Source of the DNA: Terebella lapidaria
Lineage: Eukaryota; Annelida; Polychaeta; Terebellida; Terebellidae
Length of the DNA stretch: 64,000 bases
Reading direction: 5' to 3'
Assembly (NCBI GenBank): GCA_949152475.1
Contig: OX424559.1
Coordinates: forward strand, 35,447,119-35,511,118
Each line of letters opens with the position of its first letter. Position 1 is the stretch's first letter. Shown here one piece after another: positions 34,749 to 47,100 of this stretch. The notes beneath the pieces are model-generated. The model was given only the letters and a program-made list of their open reading frames with translations, was not told the DNA's origin and ran no database searches. The translations under genes were made by a program, and so were the position numbers.

Positions 34749-34950
34749 TCAGGGATGCTGGGGCGGGAAAGGAGCTTGCACTACCTGAGAAGTGGCGTAC
34801 TGATTCGGCTGGCTGTACATCACAGTTGATGTATGTGCATAAGGATCAGGGATGGGCGAAGGATGTTGTCGCTGGGCCGGTGAGGGCTGTTGATACTGGG
34901 CCGAGGGAGCATGCCGATATGCTGGAGACGGGAGTTGCTGGCATGGTGAC
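34749..34950 (-). pseudogene. LINE-3 ORF1, C-terminal remnant
   Basis: Only the Pro/Gln-rich end of ORF1 remains, from SPCQQLPSPAYRHAPSAQYQ to PPQHP, cut at the 5' truncation point against the 22-bp array. Confidence 0.8.
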
Positions 34951-37900
34951 ATGGACGTGTGTCAGAACTGCTAAGTGGCTGTTTCAGAACTGCTATGGAC
35001 GTGTGTCATAACTGTTATGGGGCTGTGTTATAACTGCTATTGAGCTGTCAGAACTGCTATGAATATTCGCCAAAACTGATATGAAGGTGCGTCACAACTG
35101 CTATGGAGGTGTGTCATAACTGCTATGGAGGTGTGTCATAACTGTTATGGAGGTGTGTCATAACCGCTTTGCAGGTGTGTCATAACTACTAACAAAATGT
35201 GTCATAACTACTGTGCAGGTGTGTCATAACTGCTATCGAGGTGTGTCATAACTGCTGTGGAGGTGTGTCGTAACTGCTATGGAGGTGTGTCAGAACTGCT
35301 ATGGACGTGTGTCATAACGGCTAGGGAGGTGTGTTATAAATGCTGTGGAGCTGTGTCAAAACTGCTATAGATGTGTGTCATAACTGCTAAGGAGGTGTGT
35401 CATAACTGCTATGGAGCTGTATCAGAAATGCTATGGATGGATGTCATAACTGCTATGGATGGGTGTCATAACTGCTATGGAGGTGTGTCATAACTGCTAT
35501 GGAGGGGTGTCATAACTGCTATGGGGGTGTGCCATAACTGTTATGGAGGTGTGTCATAACTGCTATGCAGTTGTGTCATAACTACTATAAAAATGTGTCA
35601 TAACTGCTATGGAGATATGTCATAACTGCTATGTAGCTGAGTCACAACAGCTATGGGAGTGTGTCAGAACTGCTATGGAGATGTGTCATAACTGCTATGG
35701 AGCTGAGTCACAACTGCTATGGGAGTGTGTCAGAACTGCTATGGAGCTGTGTCACAACTATTATGGAGCTGTGTCATAACTGATATATGGAGGTTCGTCA
35801 GAACTGCTATGGAGGTGTGTGATAACTGCTATGGAGCTGTGTCATAACTGCTATGGACGTGTGTCATAACTGCTATGGAGCTGTGTCATAACTGCTATGG
35901 AGGTGTGTCATAACTTCTATGGAGGTGTGTCATAACTGCTATGGAGGTGTGTCATGATTGCTATGGACGTGTTTCAGAACTGCTATGGACGTGTGTCGTA
36001 ACTGCTATGGAGCTCTGTCATAACTGCTATGGCGGTGTCTCATAACTGCTACGGAGGTGTGTCAGAACTGGTATGGATGTGTGTCAAAACTGATATGGAG
36101 GTGTGTCACAACTGCTATGGAGGTGTGTGATAACTGCTACGGAGGTGTGCCATAACTGTTATGGAGGTGTGTCATAACTGCTATGCAGGTGTGTCATAAC
36201 TGCTATCGAGGTGTGTTATAACTGCTAAGGAGGTGTGTCATAACTGCTATGGAGCTGTGTCAGAACTGCTATGGAGCTGTGTCATAACTGCTATGGAGTG
36301 GTGTCATAACTGTTATGGAGTTGTGTCATAGATGCCATGAACGTGTGTCAGATCTGCTATGGAGCTGTGTCAGAACTGCTTTGGAGCTGTGTCAGAACTG
36401 CTATGTGCCTGTGTCAGAATTGCTATGGACGTGTGTCATAACTGCTATGGAGGTGTGTCATAACTGCTATGGAGTGGTGTCATAACTGTTATGGAGTTGT
36501 GTCATAGATGTCATGGACGTGTGTCAGATCTGCTATGGAACTGAGTCAGAATGGTATGGAGCACTGTCACAACTGTTATGGAGTTGTGTCAGAACTGCTA
36601 TGGAGCTGTGCCAGAATGGTATGGAGCACTGTCACAACTGTTATGGAGTTGTGTCAGAACTGCTATGGAGGTTTGTCACAACTGCTATGGAGGTGTGTCA
36701 TAACTGATATGGAGCTGTGTCAGAACTGCTAGATACGTGTGTCAGAAATGCTATATACGTGTGTCAGAAATGCTATGGAGCTGTGTCATAACTGCTGTGG
36801 AGGTGTGTCATAACTGCTACGGAGGTTTGTCATAACTGCTATGAAGGTGTGTCATAACTGCTATGGATGTGTGTCAGAACTGCTATGGACATGTGTCATA
36901 TCTGCTATAGAGGTGTGTCATTACTGCTATGGAACGGTGTCAGAACTGCTATGGACGTGTGTCATGAATACTTTGGAGGTGTGTTATAACTGCTATGGAG
37001 CTGTGTCTGAACTACTATGGACGTGTGTCAGAACGGCTATGGACGTGTGTCAAACCTGCCATGGAGCTGTGTCAGAACTGCTATGGACGTGTGTCATAAC
37101 TGCTATGGAGGTGTGTCATAACTGCTATGGAGCTAAGTCAGAACTGCTATGGACGTGTGTCAGAACTGCTATGGAGCTGTGTCAGAACTGCTATGGAGCT
37201 GTGTCAGAATGGTATGGAGCTGTGTCAAAACTGTTGTGGAGTTGTGTCAGAACTGCTACGGAGGTTTGTCACAACTGCTATGGAGCTATGTCATAACTGA
37301 TATGGAGCTGTGTCAGAACTGCTATGGACGTGTGTCGGAAATGCTATGGAGGTGTGTCATAAATGCTATGGAACTGTGTCATAACTGCTATGGAGGTGTG
37401 TCATAACTGCTATGGAGGTGTGTCGTAACTGCTATGGAGGTGTGTCATAACTGCTATGGATGTGTGTCAGAACTGCTATGGACGTTTGTCATAACTGCTA
37501 TGGAAGTGTGTCATAACTGCTATGGAGGTGTGTCAGAACTGCTATGGAGCTGAGTCAGAACTGCTGTGGACGTGTGTCAGAACTACTATGGAGCTGTGTC
37601 AGAACTGCTACCGAGCTGTGTCAGAATGGTATGGAGTTGTGTCACAACTGTTATAGAGTTGTATCAGAACTGCTATGAAGGTGTGTCATAACTGCTATGG
37701 AACTGTGTCATAACTGCTAAGGATGTGTGTCATGACTGCTATGGAGGTGTGTCATAACTGCTGTGGAGGTGTGTCATAACTGCTATGGACGTGTGTCATA
37801 ACTGCTATGGAGCTGTGTCAGAACTGCCATGGACGTGTGTCAGAACTGCTATGGACGTGTGTCATAACTGCTTGGGAGGTGTGTTATAAATGCAGTGGAG

Positions 37901-38197
37901 CTGTGTCAAAACTGCTATGGATGTGTGTCATAACTGCTATGGAGATGTGTCAGAACTGCTATGGAGCTGAGTCAGAACTGCTATGGACGTGTGTCAGAAC
38001 TGCTATGGACTTGTGTCATAACTGCTTGGGAGGTGTGTTATAAATGCAGTGGAGCTGTGTCAAAACTGCTATGGATCTGTGTCATAACTGCTATGGAGGT
38101 GTGTCAGAACTGCTATGAAGCTGAGTCAGAACTGCTATGGACGTGTGTCAGAACTGCTATGAATATTTGTCAAAACTGATAAGAAGGTGTGTCACAG
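34951..38197. repeat. 22-bp minisatellite array, block 6
   Basis: The longest uninterrupted block. The variant GAATATTCGCCAAAACTGAT at 35,061-35,080 is the unoccupied counterpart of the LINE-1 target. The segment near 36,480-37,400 follows the same order of variants as block 1 (1-460), including a pair starting GTGTCATAGATGTCATGGAC. It ends at the LINE tail junction shared with 1,280 and 7,220. Confidence 0.93.
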
Positions 38198-38244
38198 CTA
38201 TTTATAAAAGGCATAGTATATTTCCATTGTGTTGTCATTAGATA

Positions 38245-40855
38245 CTAATGTGTGTAAAATTCGTTGGGGAATTTAAGCGAATTTTGGATCATTGTGCACC
38301 TGTCAAACGTGTGGTCATACCCCACCGGTACATACAGCGAGAGCCGTGGATAACCACCACACTTGTCAAATGCAGTAGGAAACGCGATAGACTGTATGGT
38401 AAAGCAGTTGGCAGGCCTAGGGATAGTGTACAGTACATCAAATATATACGCTATAGAAATATTTATAATTCTGCAAAGAGGCAGGCAAAGGTTCTGTATT
38501 ACAGAAAATTATTGACTGATTACAAAGACGACATTCGTAAAACATGGAGGGTTTTAAATTCAGTGATAGGACGTGCTAGAGACAAGAGTACACTCGTTGA
38601 TACATTTATGGTTGACGGTGTGCCTGTAAATAACAGTGACACAGTAGCTAACGAGTTCTGTAAATATTTCTCGAATATCGGAAAACAATATGCGGAAGCC
38701 ATACCTGCTTCCTCAAAATCGTCCCAATACTATATGGGAAACAGCCCCAATCAAAACTCATTCTTCCTTTTCCCTACTAACACGGACGAAGTATGTGAAT
38801 TGATTAATTCATTTAAATCCAAAAAATCGTGTGGTGACGATGGAATTTCTATGTCACTTTTGAAGGACCTCCGAGAATGCTGCAGCCACCCTATATCCAT
38901 ATTGATCAATTTATCATTTGAAAAAGGGTCAGTACCGGACTCTATTAAATTGGCACGTGTCATTCCTATTTACAAGTCCAAGTCGAAAGATCAATTCACA
39001 AATTACAGACCAATCTCACTTCTTTCGAATATACCCAAAATCGTCGAGAAAGCAGTCCACCAACGCCTGTATTCATTTGTCACGCGAAATTCAATCTTAT
39101 ATGAAGGGCAATATGGCTTCAGACCGAAACGATCTACAATCGACGCCCTTGTGGACTTCACGGCCAATGTATTGCCCGCCCTTGATAAAGGTGAAAAGTG
39201 CATTGCGGTGTTTCTGGACCTCTCCAAGGCATTTGACACTATTAACCATAACCTTCTATTGGATAAGCTCCAATACTATGGTATTCGCGATCTTGCCTTG
39301 GAGTGGTTCAGGAGCTACTTATATGATAGACGGCAGTATGTCCTTTATAAGAACACCTGTTCTATCCCTCGCTCCGTGGAATTTGGCGTTCCACAGGGGT
39401 CAGTGCTAGGTCCGTTATTGTTTATTTTATATGCAAATGATATACCCCGATCATTACATCATAGTAACGTAATTTTGTTCGCAGATGATACGACTGTTTT
39501 TCTCACAGGGAAAAATGAATCGAGTTTGTACAATCAAATGAACATTGACCTCAATATCTTGGGCGATTGGTTTAGAGCAAACCAACTATCGGTGAATGCT
39601 TCCAAAACTAAATACATACTGTTTTCCAGGAAGACCAATATTGCGGCGGAACATCATCATTTATATGTTGGCGGAGATCTCATAGAGAAGGTACAAGTCA
39701 TGAAATTTCTAGGAATTTATATGGACCAAAATTTCACCTGGGAAACCCATCTTGAGTACGTCAAAAAGAAAGTTGCTTCTGGTCTATTTGCTATCAATAT
39801 GTCAAAACGATGCCTTTTTGAGGCGCACAAAAAAATCCTGTACTACAGCTTGATTTATCCATTCTTAACATACGGTGTCTTGCTCTGGGGAAATGCTTAT
39901 CAGTGTTATTTGAATAAAGTTTTTGTCATACAAAAACGAGCGATACGAGCAATTACAGGTGCAAAATATAATGATTCCTCCTCTCCTCTCTTTAAACATT
40001 TAGGTGTGTTGAAACTAAGCGATATTTATAAATTGAATATGGGTATTTTCTGCATACGTTTTTCATTGAACGAACTACCTGATGCATTGCTAAACATTTT
40101 TGAGGTGCATGGTAGTACTCATGGACACAATACACGTCACAGTACTGACCCCCAGCCGCCGCGGGTAAATTATGACATTATGAAAAGGAGCTTTCTGTAT
40201 TCCTGCCCTCGTTATTGGCTAACACTTGATGAACGTATCAGGACGTCCTTGTCGAAAGCCATCCTCAAAAGAAAACTCTCGAACCATCTCCTGAGCTCAT
40301 ATTAACCAGTGTTAACTGCTAGTACATTTTTGCCGTATAATGTGTCACTGTTTTATATGCCCACTATGTAGTTTTTTTCGAATTTTAAATGTTGTGTACA
40401 CTCTCTGAATCTCAGCTGCTTCATGATCTCGCATCAGTAGCTTGAAGTTAAACTTAGTCAAGATGGGAGGTTTCTCAACCACCTCTTTACAGTGTATTAA
40501 CCCTGGAGCACTTTACACCTTTACCTAGTTGCAATGAAACACCCAATTATCACTCTGTAGCTACTATTCTTACCAGAGCTTGGTCCTTCATCATCCCTTA
40601 TCTGCCATGTCCTCTGTGTATTTATACTAGTGACTTACATATAAGTTATTCGTCATTAATTTCATTGTTCCTGTCTGTGTACTATGTATTATATGCTATA
40701 ATTTATCTGTATGGAAGTCACGGCACTCGCGTGTTACAGACAATTGTCTCCCGTGGCTTCCATGAATGTGCAGCAGCCATGTACTATCGTATTATATTGT
40801 TATAAGAAATTATTTGCTACAGTGCACATTTGAAATAAACTCTATCTATCTATCT
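38245..40855 (+). mobile_element. 5'-truncated jockey/CR1-like LINE inserted in LINE-tail copy C
   Basis: Starts within the linker after the missing endonuclease domain, carries one complete RT frame, a 540-bp 3' UTR and an AATAAAC-TCTATC-type microsatellite tail (40,834-40,855). Flanks GTCATTAGATA and AGCTAGTTTGTCAAC correspond to the uninterrupted GTCATTAGATAAACTAG at copy B. A target duplication cannot be separated from the TATC tail. Confidence 0.88.
38248..40305 (+). CDS. Reverse transcriptase ORF2 (truncated) of the jockey/CR1-like LINE
   Basis: 685 codons without interruption; the ATG is simply the first after the truncation. Residues 1-130 are the basic linker (HCAPVKRVVIPHRY, REPWITTTLVK). 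RT motifs follow: FTNYRPISLLSNIPKIVEK, YGFRPKRSTIDALVDF, FLDLSKAFDTINH, GVPQGSVLGPLLFILYANDI at about 380 and the catalytic box FADDTTVF at about 411, then NQLSVNASKTKYILFS, the thumb region with FLGIYMDQNFTWETH, YGVLLWG and a C-terminal HNTRHSTD region. Lacking the endonuclease, the product could not complete normal retrotransposition. The clade (jockey, CR1 or a relative such as Daphne) is not resolved. Related to the minus-strand fragment at 53,374-55,216. Confidence 0.9.
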   Translation: MCVKFVGEFKRILDHCAPVKRVVIPHRYIQREPWITTTLVKCSRKRDRLYGKAVGRPRDSVQYIKYIRYRNIYNSAKRQAKVLYYRKLLTDYKDDIRKTWRVLNSVIGRARDKSTLVDTFMVDGVPVNNSDTVANEFCKYFSNIGKQYAEAIPASSKSSQYYMGNSPNQNSFFLFPTNTDEVCELINSFKSKKSCGDDGISMSLLKDLRECCSHPISILINLSFEKGSVPDSIKLARVIPIYKSKSKDQFTNYRPISLLSNIPKIVEKAVHQRLYSFVTRNSILYEGQYGFRPKRSTIDALVDFTANVLPALDKGEKCIAVFLDLSKAFDTINHNLLLDKLQYYGIRDLALEWFRSYLYDRRQYVLYKNTCSIPRSVEFGVPQGSVLGPLLFILYANDIPRSLHHSNVILFADDTTVFLTGKNESSLYNQMNIDLNILGDWFRANQLSVNASKTKYILFSRKTNIAAEHHHLYVGGDLIEKVQVMKFLGIYMDQNFTWETHLEYVKKKVASGLFAINMSKRCLFEAHKKILYYSLIYPFLTYGVLLWGNAYQCYLNKVFVIQKRAIRAITGAKYNDSSSPLFKHLGVLKLSDIYKLNMGIFCIRFSLNELPDALLNIFEVHGSTHGHNTRHSTDPQPPRVNYDIMKRSFLYSCPRYWLTLDERIRTSLSKAILKRKLSNHLLSSY

Positions 40856-41032
40856 ATAAGCTAGTTTGTCAACAGTGTTAAAGTTTAGAAAATCATCACA
40901 TTCTTCAATACAATTTTTTATAAAACTATTTCAAATTTCCTTATACGCATTACACTCCAACAAAAAATATATTTCATCCTCGATTTCATTGTTATTACAA
41001 ATTTTACATAATCTTTCTACTATATTCACCAG

Positions 41033-41194
41033 ATTTTGATGAGTGTTTTCCCACAAACCCCTGCGCGAATGGTGGGACCTACCTGGACCAAGTGCCGGGG
41101 TTCAGCTGTACTTGCACAGCTGGCTACACAGGCGCCACCTGCGAGACAGGAAATGGAATTTCTAAAATGATCCAAACATGGATGAAATTAACTG
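41033..41194 (+). CDS. FReD gene exon with calcium-binding-type EGF domain (3' end uncertain)
   Basis: Acceptor CACCAG before 41,033, phase 1. Encodes [20 protein letters not shown], then [21 protein letters not shown] and the aromatic residue fit a cbEGF, but the third cysteine is Tyr (TAC for TGC). No GT lies at the expected domain end near 41,153. The first phase-compatible donor is ACTG-GTACAT at 41,194/41,195, which adds 16 or so unusual residues, so the end is tentative. Confidence 0.6.
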
Positions 41195-44100
41195 GTACAT
41201 TTCAAGTACTTTATTAACAGGTCATAAATCAATATTCCTTTAAGACCTCAATGTGAATCGGACTTTTGAGACAAGACAAGTATTTGTGAAATAGCTCCTT
41301 GATGTTAAAACATAAATTAAACGTACCGATAGATATAATGTACATTAATAACAGGCATTACTTTGATTGGTATATTATTGGCATCATTTGTCACCTTTCT
41401 AATGTCCCATAGCAGCTATCGTGAATCAACGAATGAAGAGGAGAAGGTGAATTTATTCTGTTGCTACAGTGGCTGATAAGTGACACAGGGAAAAAAAACT
41501 TATTCATTTTTCGGAGTAATCTTGACTTGTTCATAGTTTATGCATAAATAATGTTATTTACACGTTAATATTGTTTATTTATGCATAAATAATGTTATTT
41601 ACACATGAATAAAGTTATTTACACAGAAGTAACGTTTTTTCCGCGTGAATAAAGTTTTTTACGCGGAAATATCGTTATCTAGCTGAAATAATGTTATTTA
41701 CGGCCATCAATCAAGGGAAAGATAATGCACGTGCAGGCAGTATTTGGTTAGTATATCACACACGCGAGAAGTAAATAATGTTTTTTCCGCGATAATAACG
41801 TTATTTCTGCGTACTCACTTACGCAGACAAAACGTTAATTACGTGTAAATAACTTTATTTATGTGGAAATAACATTATTTACTTGTCAATTATGTTGATT
41901 ATGTGTCAGTCGGGATTACTTCGAGAAATGAATAACTTTTTTATACAGTGTCACCTATCAGCCACTGTATGTTACTGGACTTACAGTCGATCACTGCGTG
42001 AACAGCACTTGTCACAACGGGGGGACGTGTGTGAACGAGCCCAATGGGTACTCCTGTGTGTGTCCTGCTGAGTGGTCGGGGTCCACATGTGACTGCCACA
42101 ACACCAGCACACTACTTGGTCGTGTGATGAGTGTAGATGTAGGACCCACCATCATCGAAGTGTTAGTCCAAACAGATGGCGACGGTCAGGAGTGGGTTGT
42201 AAGTTTGATCAGATTCATTCATGTGAGTAAGTGATTAGCTCATTGGCCCGTTAGAGATAATAAACAACATCTGATGACAAACTTTTTACCTATCGTCTAT
42301 ATGAAAATGAATATCCGACCTGACAGTGTATTCATAGAATGTATTTACATGTATATATAAAGATAAATATATGTGGGAATATGTACTCTCCTATATTGAC
42401 TCTGGTCTAAACTGAGGCTCCCGGACCGGTCATTATTCATCAGGTAGGGGGTTCTTCTAACCGAAGTTTAGGTGTTTTTCTGACTGATCTGTTGATGCAT
42501 ATAGTTTATCAAAAAAAAAAGCTTCAACTGATCTATTGTTCAGCTATTATAGTTCCTATAATTAAATTACTCGTACTAACCGTTATTCATTCCAGGTGCT
42601 GATGAGACGCCATGATGGCAGCGAAAACTTTGTCAGCAAACATTGGAATGACTACAAGAACGGTTTTGGGGATCTGTCATCAGAGTTCTGGCTCGGTAAG
42701 GCCTTTGATATATGTGTTTTTTGTTTTGTGTGTATGTCAGTTAGATCCGATGTTAGCTAGATCCGATATAAATCAGTATGAAACTTTGCAACAACCGATT
42801 AAAGATCTGTTAGCGATTCAAACCAATTGCTTTGTGTTAAGTATGTGAAAAATATACTAATATTCAATAAAACTAAAAGGGTTTGGGAATCTCTCCAGTT
42901 GATTAAATCATTCGAACAGATTAAATGTCCACCAGCAGTGGTACTGCTGCTATTAAAACAAGGATAATTTGATGATGTAAATGAAAGGAAAATAATATTA
43001 TGACTGGCATATATTTGCAATTGGAACAAGTCCGACCTCACATATCCAAAAGCATTCTAATGTCTTCAGTCGCAAACAGTGTGTAAATATAGTTATTCCC
43101 ACCATGCCACTCACATAACATAAGAAGGTCATGGTTTCTGGCTCAAGAAACCATATTGTTACTGCAAAATACCTGACATATTAAAAAGTGTGATGTATTT
43201 TTATTGCTATACAATATGCAATATACATGTATCAGGGCAGATTCATGGCTTAGGGGAAGGGTCCGGGGTCTGCTCAATGGGTCAGGAGCCATAGCATGTT
43301 TTATGTTCTTAGGTAGCTTCCTGGCCTCTCCTGGGTATAAGGCCATCATTTTTTAATAAATTGTTTTACGGAAAAAAAATGTTGCTAAAACTTTACAGTC
43401 GGTCGGTAGGGGCGAATAAAAATAAACGTAGCTGGAAATATGTGGTCGGTCGGGTAAAAAAAATACAAACCAATTTTGGACAATAAATTCAATACTCTAC
43501 ACGCTATGCTCAAGCGCTCGTAATTCCGCCTTGGTGATTCCCCTGTAAAATATTACTGAACATCCCTGTCACTTTGTAGTCTGATATCACCATGATGTGT
43601 TAGTAAACATTTCTATATTGCTTCAAAAATATCACTCAACATTATGTTTGATATAGGTAACTTCTGAAAACAACAATGGCATAAAATGAACATCTCATGA
43701 TATTCTGAGGCATATAAAACACATTAAAGTGCTAAGAACAATTATATATCAAAGAACCCCCCAAAATAAAACAAAATTGTTTTTTTAATTACTACACATA
43801 CAAAAACACAATTACTGCACAAATTTCGACAGTGTTATTAAGAGAGCTCTGCTGATGCATTCTTGCATCTTTTCATGCTTCATCAACGTACGATTGCTGT
43901 TGACATGAAAAGGCTCCATACAACAGTTCTCAGCGGAACGGCGGCGGAATAATACAAATACAAACTGCTAAATTTATTTCTTAGCAGCCAATTTTGACTA
44001 GAGTCGGCGGGTTTGTAAAACAATTGATTAAAAAATAATGGCGTAAATGCTACTTGATTACCCATTCCAGCCTCTGCTCTGAAAAGATTGTAAAAATATA

Positions 44101-47100
44101 TTGGAAGTGAAGCAAGTGAGTTTCGGCCTTGGTTTGGGGCCCGCCTAAGGGCATCAGAAGCCAGAGCCTTTTTGTGCTGTGTGGTAGCTCCCTGGTCTAT
44201 CATGGCTATAAATCCCACACAAACTCACTATGACCCCCTTGTCCCCATATATATATATATATTCAGACATATTTGCAAAGTTTTTGCTTCGGGCTCATAG
44301 TTTCCCCATGTCCTACCCCCATCTATTACTATGTAGGTTTTGTTGATGAGCGGCAGGTATTGGATTGATGATTTGCATATAATCCATAATTTTCAAACTT
44401 ATACCAAAATAGTGTTTTATAACCACCTTGGTGAGCAATACTACTAATTTGTTTTTATATATTGTTTTTTGCATGTTTCAATACTCAAAGCGCTTTACAA
44501 TTATTACCCCGATTTCATGGCTTGGAACCAACTTCAAACCTCATTCAATAGACAATCAATATATATTGCTGTCAATGGCGCCAGATGAATAGATCACACA
44601 TAATTTTGCACACTCTGCCAATCGGGTACTCATTTGTACGACTGAGTGAACCGAGACACATTATGATGCAATCTTTGCCCAGGGTGCTGCCGTGTCAGCG
44701 CCAGCGCCATGGCTCGAACCAAAAACCTACTGGTTACGAGTCGAATGCCTTAACTATCTGCTATCTATCCTCACAAACACTGCTACTATTGCGCTGCCTG
44801 CCCTCACTAATTATAATTTCTTCATAATAAATCACACTTTGTTTCAATAAACACATCTTTGCCATCTAGAATGTTTTTAGGTTACTGGATCTTTGGTCCG
44901 ATAACCTACTGCCGTGGTGTTGCGTCCGTCGTCCATCCGTCCGTCTGTCCTTTCGTCCGTACGTTGTCCGTTCACATTTTCATCTCTAAAGTTTACGGTC
45001 GAATCTTTCTGAAGTTTTGCACAAAAATACCTAAAAGTATTTCCAGAAAAGATTTTTTTAGTTTTCCAATTTTCGCTTTTTTTTCAAAATGGCGGCCGTT
45101 TTTGACAAAAAATGCCTGATTTTGGATTTTGGCAGCCATTTTCTCAAAATCTGTTCAGTAATTTTTTTTCTTTTTTATACATAACACTCCTCATATGTAC
45201 TCCTGTGATGTGTATAAGTTTCGTTGCGCTTGAATCGCTCGAAGTGGGCCATTTTGGCCCAAACTTGGACCAAATGCGACTTTCCCATGTTAAATTCTCC
45301 TATGCTTTATAATGGGACACATTATGCCTGATATCTCACTTAATATTGAGATTAAAGACTAGAAATCAATTGTGGACACATAGGAAATGATATATGTTGA
45401 ATATTCTCGTGACCTTGAATTTGACCTCTAACCTCAGTTTCAAGGACAGAGCACAAAATGGCTAATATCTCGCTTATTATCGACTTTACAGATTATAAAT
45501 CAGTTGTGGACATATAGGAAATGATATATGCCGAATATTCTCATGACCTTGAATTGACTTTTGACCTTTTTTTCAACGTCACATGACAAAATGGCTAATA
45601 TCTCGCTTCTTATCGACTTTACAGCTTAGGAATCAATTATGAACATATAGGAAATGATATATGCAGATTATTGCCATGGCCTTGAATTTGACCTTTGACC
45701 TCATTTTCAAGGTCATAGGACAAAATGGCTAATATCTCACTTATTGTCGATTTTACAGCATAGGAATCAATTGTGGACATATACGAAATGATATATGCTG
45801 AATTTTCCCGTGACCTTGAATTTGACCTCTGACCTCATTTTGAAGGTCAAGAGCACAAAATGGCTAATATCTCGCTTCTTGTCGACTTCACAGGTTAGGA
45901 TTCAGTTGTGGACGTACAGGAAATGATATTTGCTGGATATTCTCGTATTCTGAATTTGACCTTTAACCTCATTATTCAAAATCAGAGCACAAAATGACCA
46001 ATATCTCGCTTATTATTGACTTTACAGCTTAGGAATCAATTGTGGACATATAGGAAGTGATATATGCTGAATATTCTCGTGACCTTGAATTTGACTTTTG
46101 ACCTCATTTTCAAGGTCAGAGCACAAAATGGCTAATATCTCGCTTATTATCGACTTTACATCTTAGAAATCAATTGTGGACATATATGAAATGATATATG
46201 CTGAATATTCTGATTACCTTGTATTTGACCTTTGGCCCCATTCTCAAGGTCAGAGCATAAAATGGCTGATATCTCGCTTATTGTTTACTCTTCAGCTTGG
46301 GAATCAATTGTGGACATATAAGAAATAATATATACTGAATACTCTCGTGACCTGGCATATGACCTTTGACCTCATTTCCAAGGTCAGAACACGAAATGGC
46401 GCATATCTCACTTGTTGTCAGCTTTACAGCTTACGAATCAATTGTGGACATATGAGAAATGATATATGTGAATATACTTGTAGCCTTGAAGTTACCAGAC
46501 CATCGGTCCGATCACCTATTGGCTAGCCGGTAAGCTACAGGTCCCTCAGGCCTATGTTATAACACTTCACTGGGTAACCTTTCAATATGTTCATATATCA
46601 TTAAAAAGCTGTTGGTTTTTATTGTTGATGTATGAAACCTCGCATCAAAAATTGCTGTTTACGACTTTTACATACCTCTGCCGAATTTGACCATTGTACG
46701 AACCTTTTCGACAATTCAGAATACCTAGATTACCCCGGTGATATATATTTGTTTGAATGTTGTTAGTGGTTTTGGAAAGACAACTACAATGAATATCACC
46801 AATCGTTGATTTCAACTGTTGACCTATGGGATTTTCGACCTGGGCGATGATAGTGTCTTGGTCGTATGATCATCGGTTACTATAGAAATAATGGGGAATT
46901 GGCCATAGACAAATACACATGTGGCTCAAATACTATATTGCAGCCTGGTATATCATGTTCTGTTTCCTCACAAGATAAAAACAAGTAATATGCTTCATTG
47001 TACAACACAGGTAACGACAACATTCACGATCTGACCAACAACGGCAGCTCCTGGATCGTGCGCTTTGACCTGGGTTCCTGTGACAATGATTGCAGATACG

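Larger units (their letters stand above)
30885..34950 (-). mobile_element. LINE-3: 5'-truncated copy of the LINE-2 family
   Basis: Nearly identical to LINE-2 over its length, with the same tail and the hairpin at 30,918-30,931. It stops inside ORF1 at the position equal to 28,150 of LINE-2, then joins array sequence directly (34,951). The left flanking array differs from that of LINE-2, favouring an independent insertion with typical 5' truncation. It keeps the RT segment that LINE-2 has lost, but ORF2 is broken elsewhere. Confidence 0.88.
38198..41018 (-). pseudogene. C-terminal fragment of an old LINE ORF2, copy C, split by a plus-strand LINE
   Basis: Left part 38,198-38,244 and right part 40,856-41,018 together match copy B from 7,221 to about 7,428. 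The sequence stops at ATAATCTTTCT, where it meets the EGF-FReD gene. This is the third state of the same locus: copy A with a MITE, copy B empty, copy C with a LINE. Confidence 0.8.

Noticed and set aside
43883-44218. 111-codon minus-strand open frame in the FReD intron
   Set aside because: Lies over a dispersed repeat with a diverged second copy near 43,190-43,350 that does not preserve the frame.
44711-44790. Functional tRNA gene
   Set aside because: Only A- and B-box-like blocks remain, the cloverleaf cannot be completed, and it continues into typical SINE sequence.
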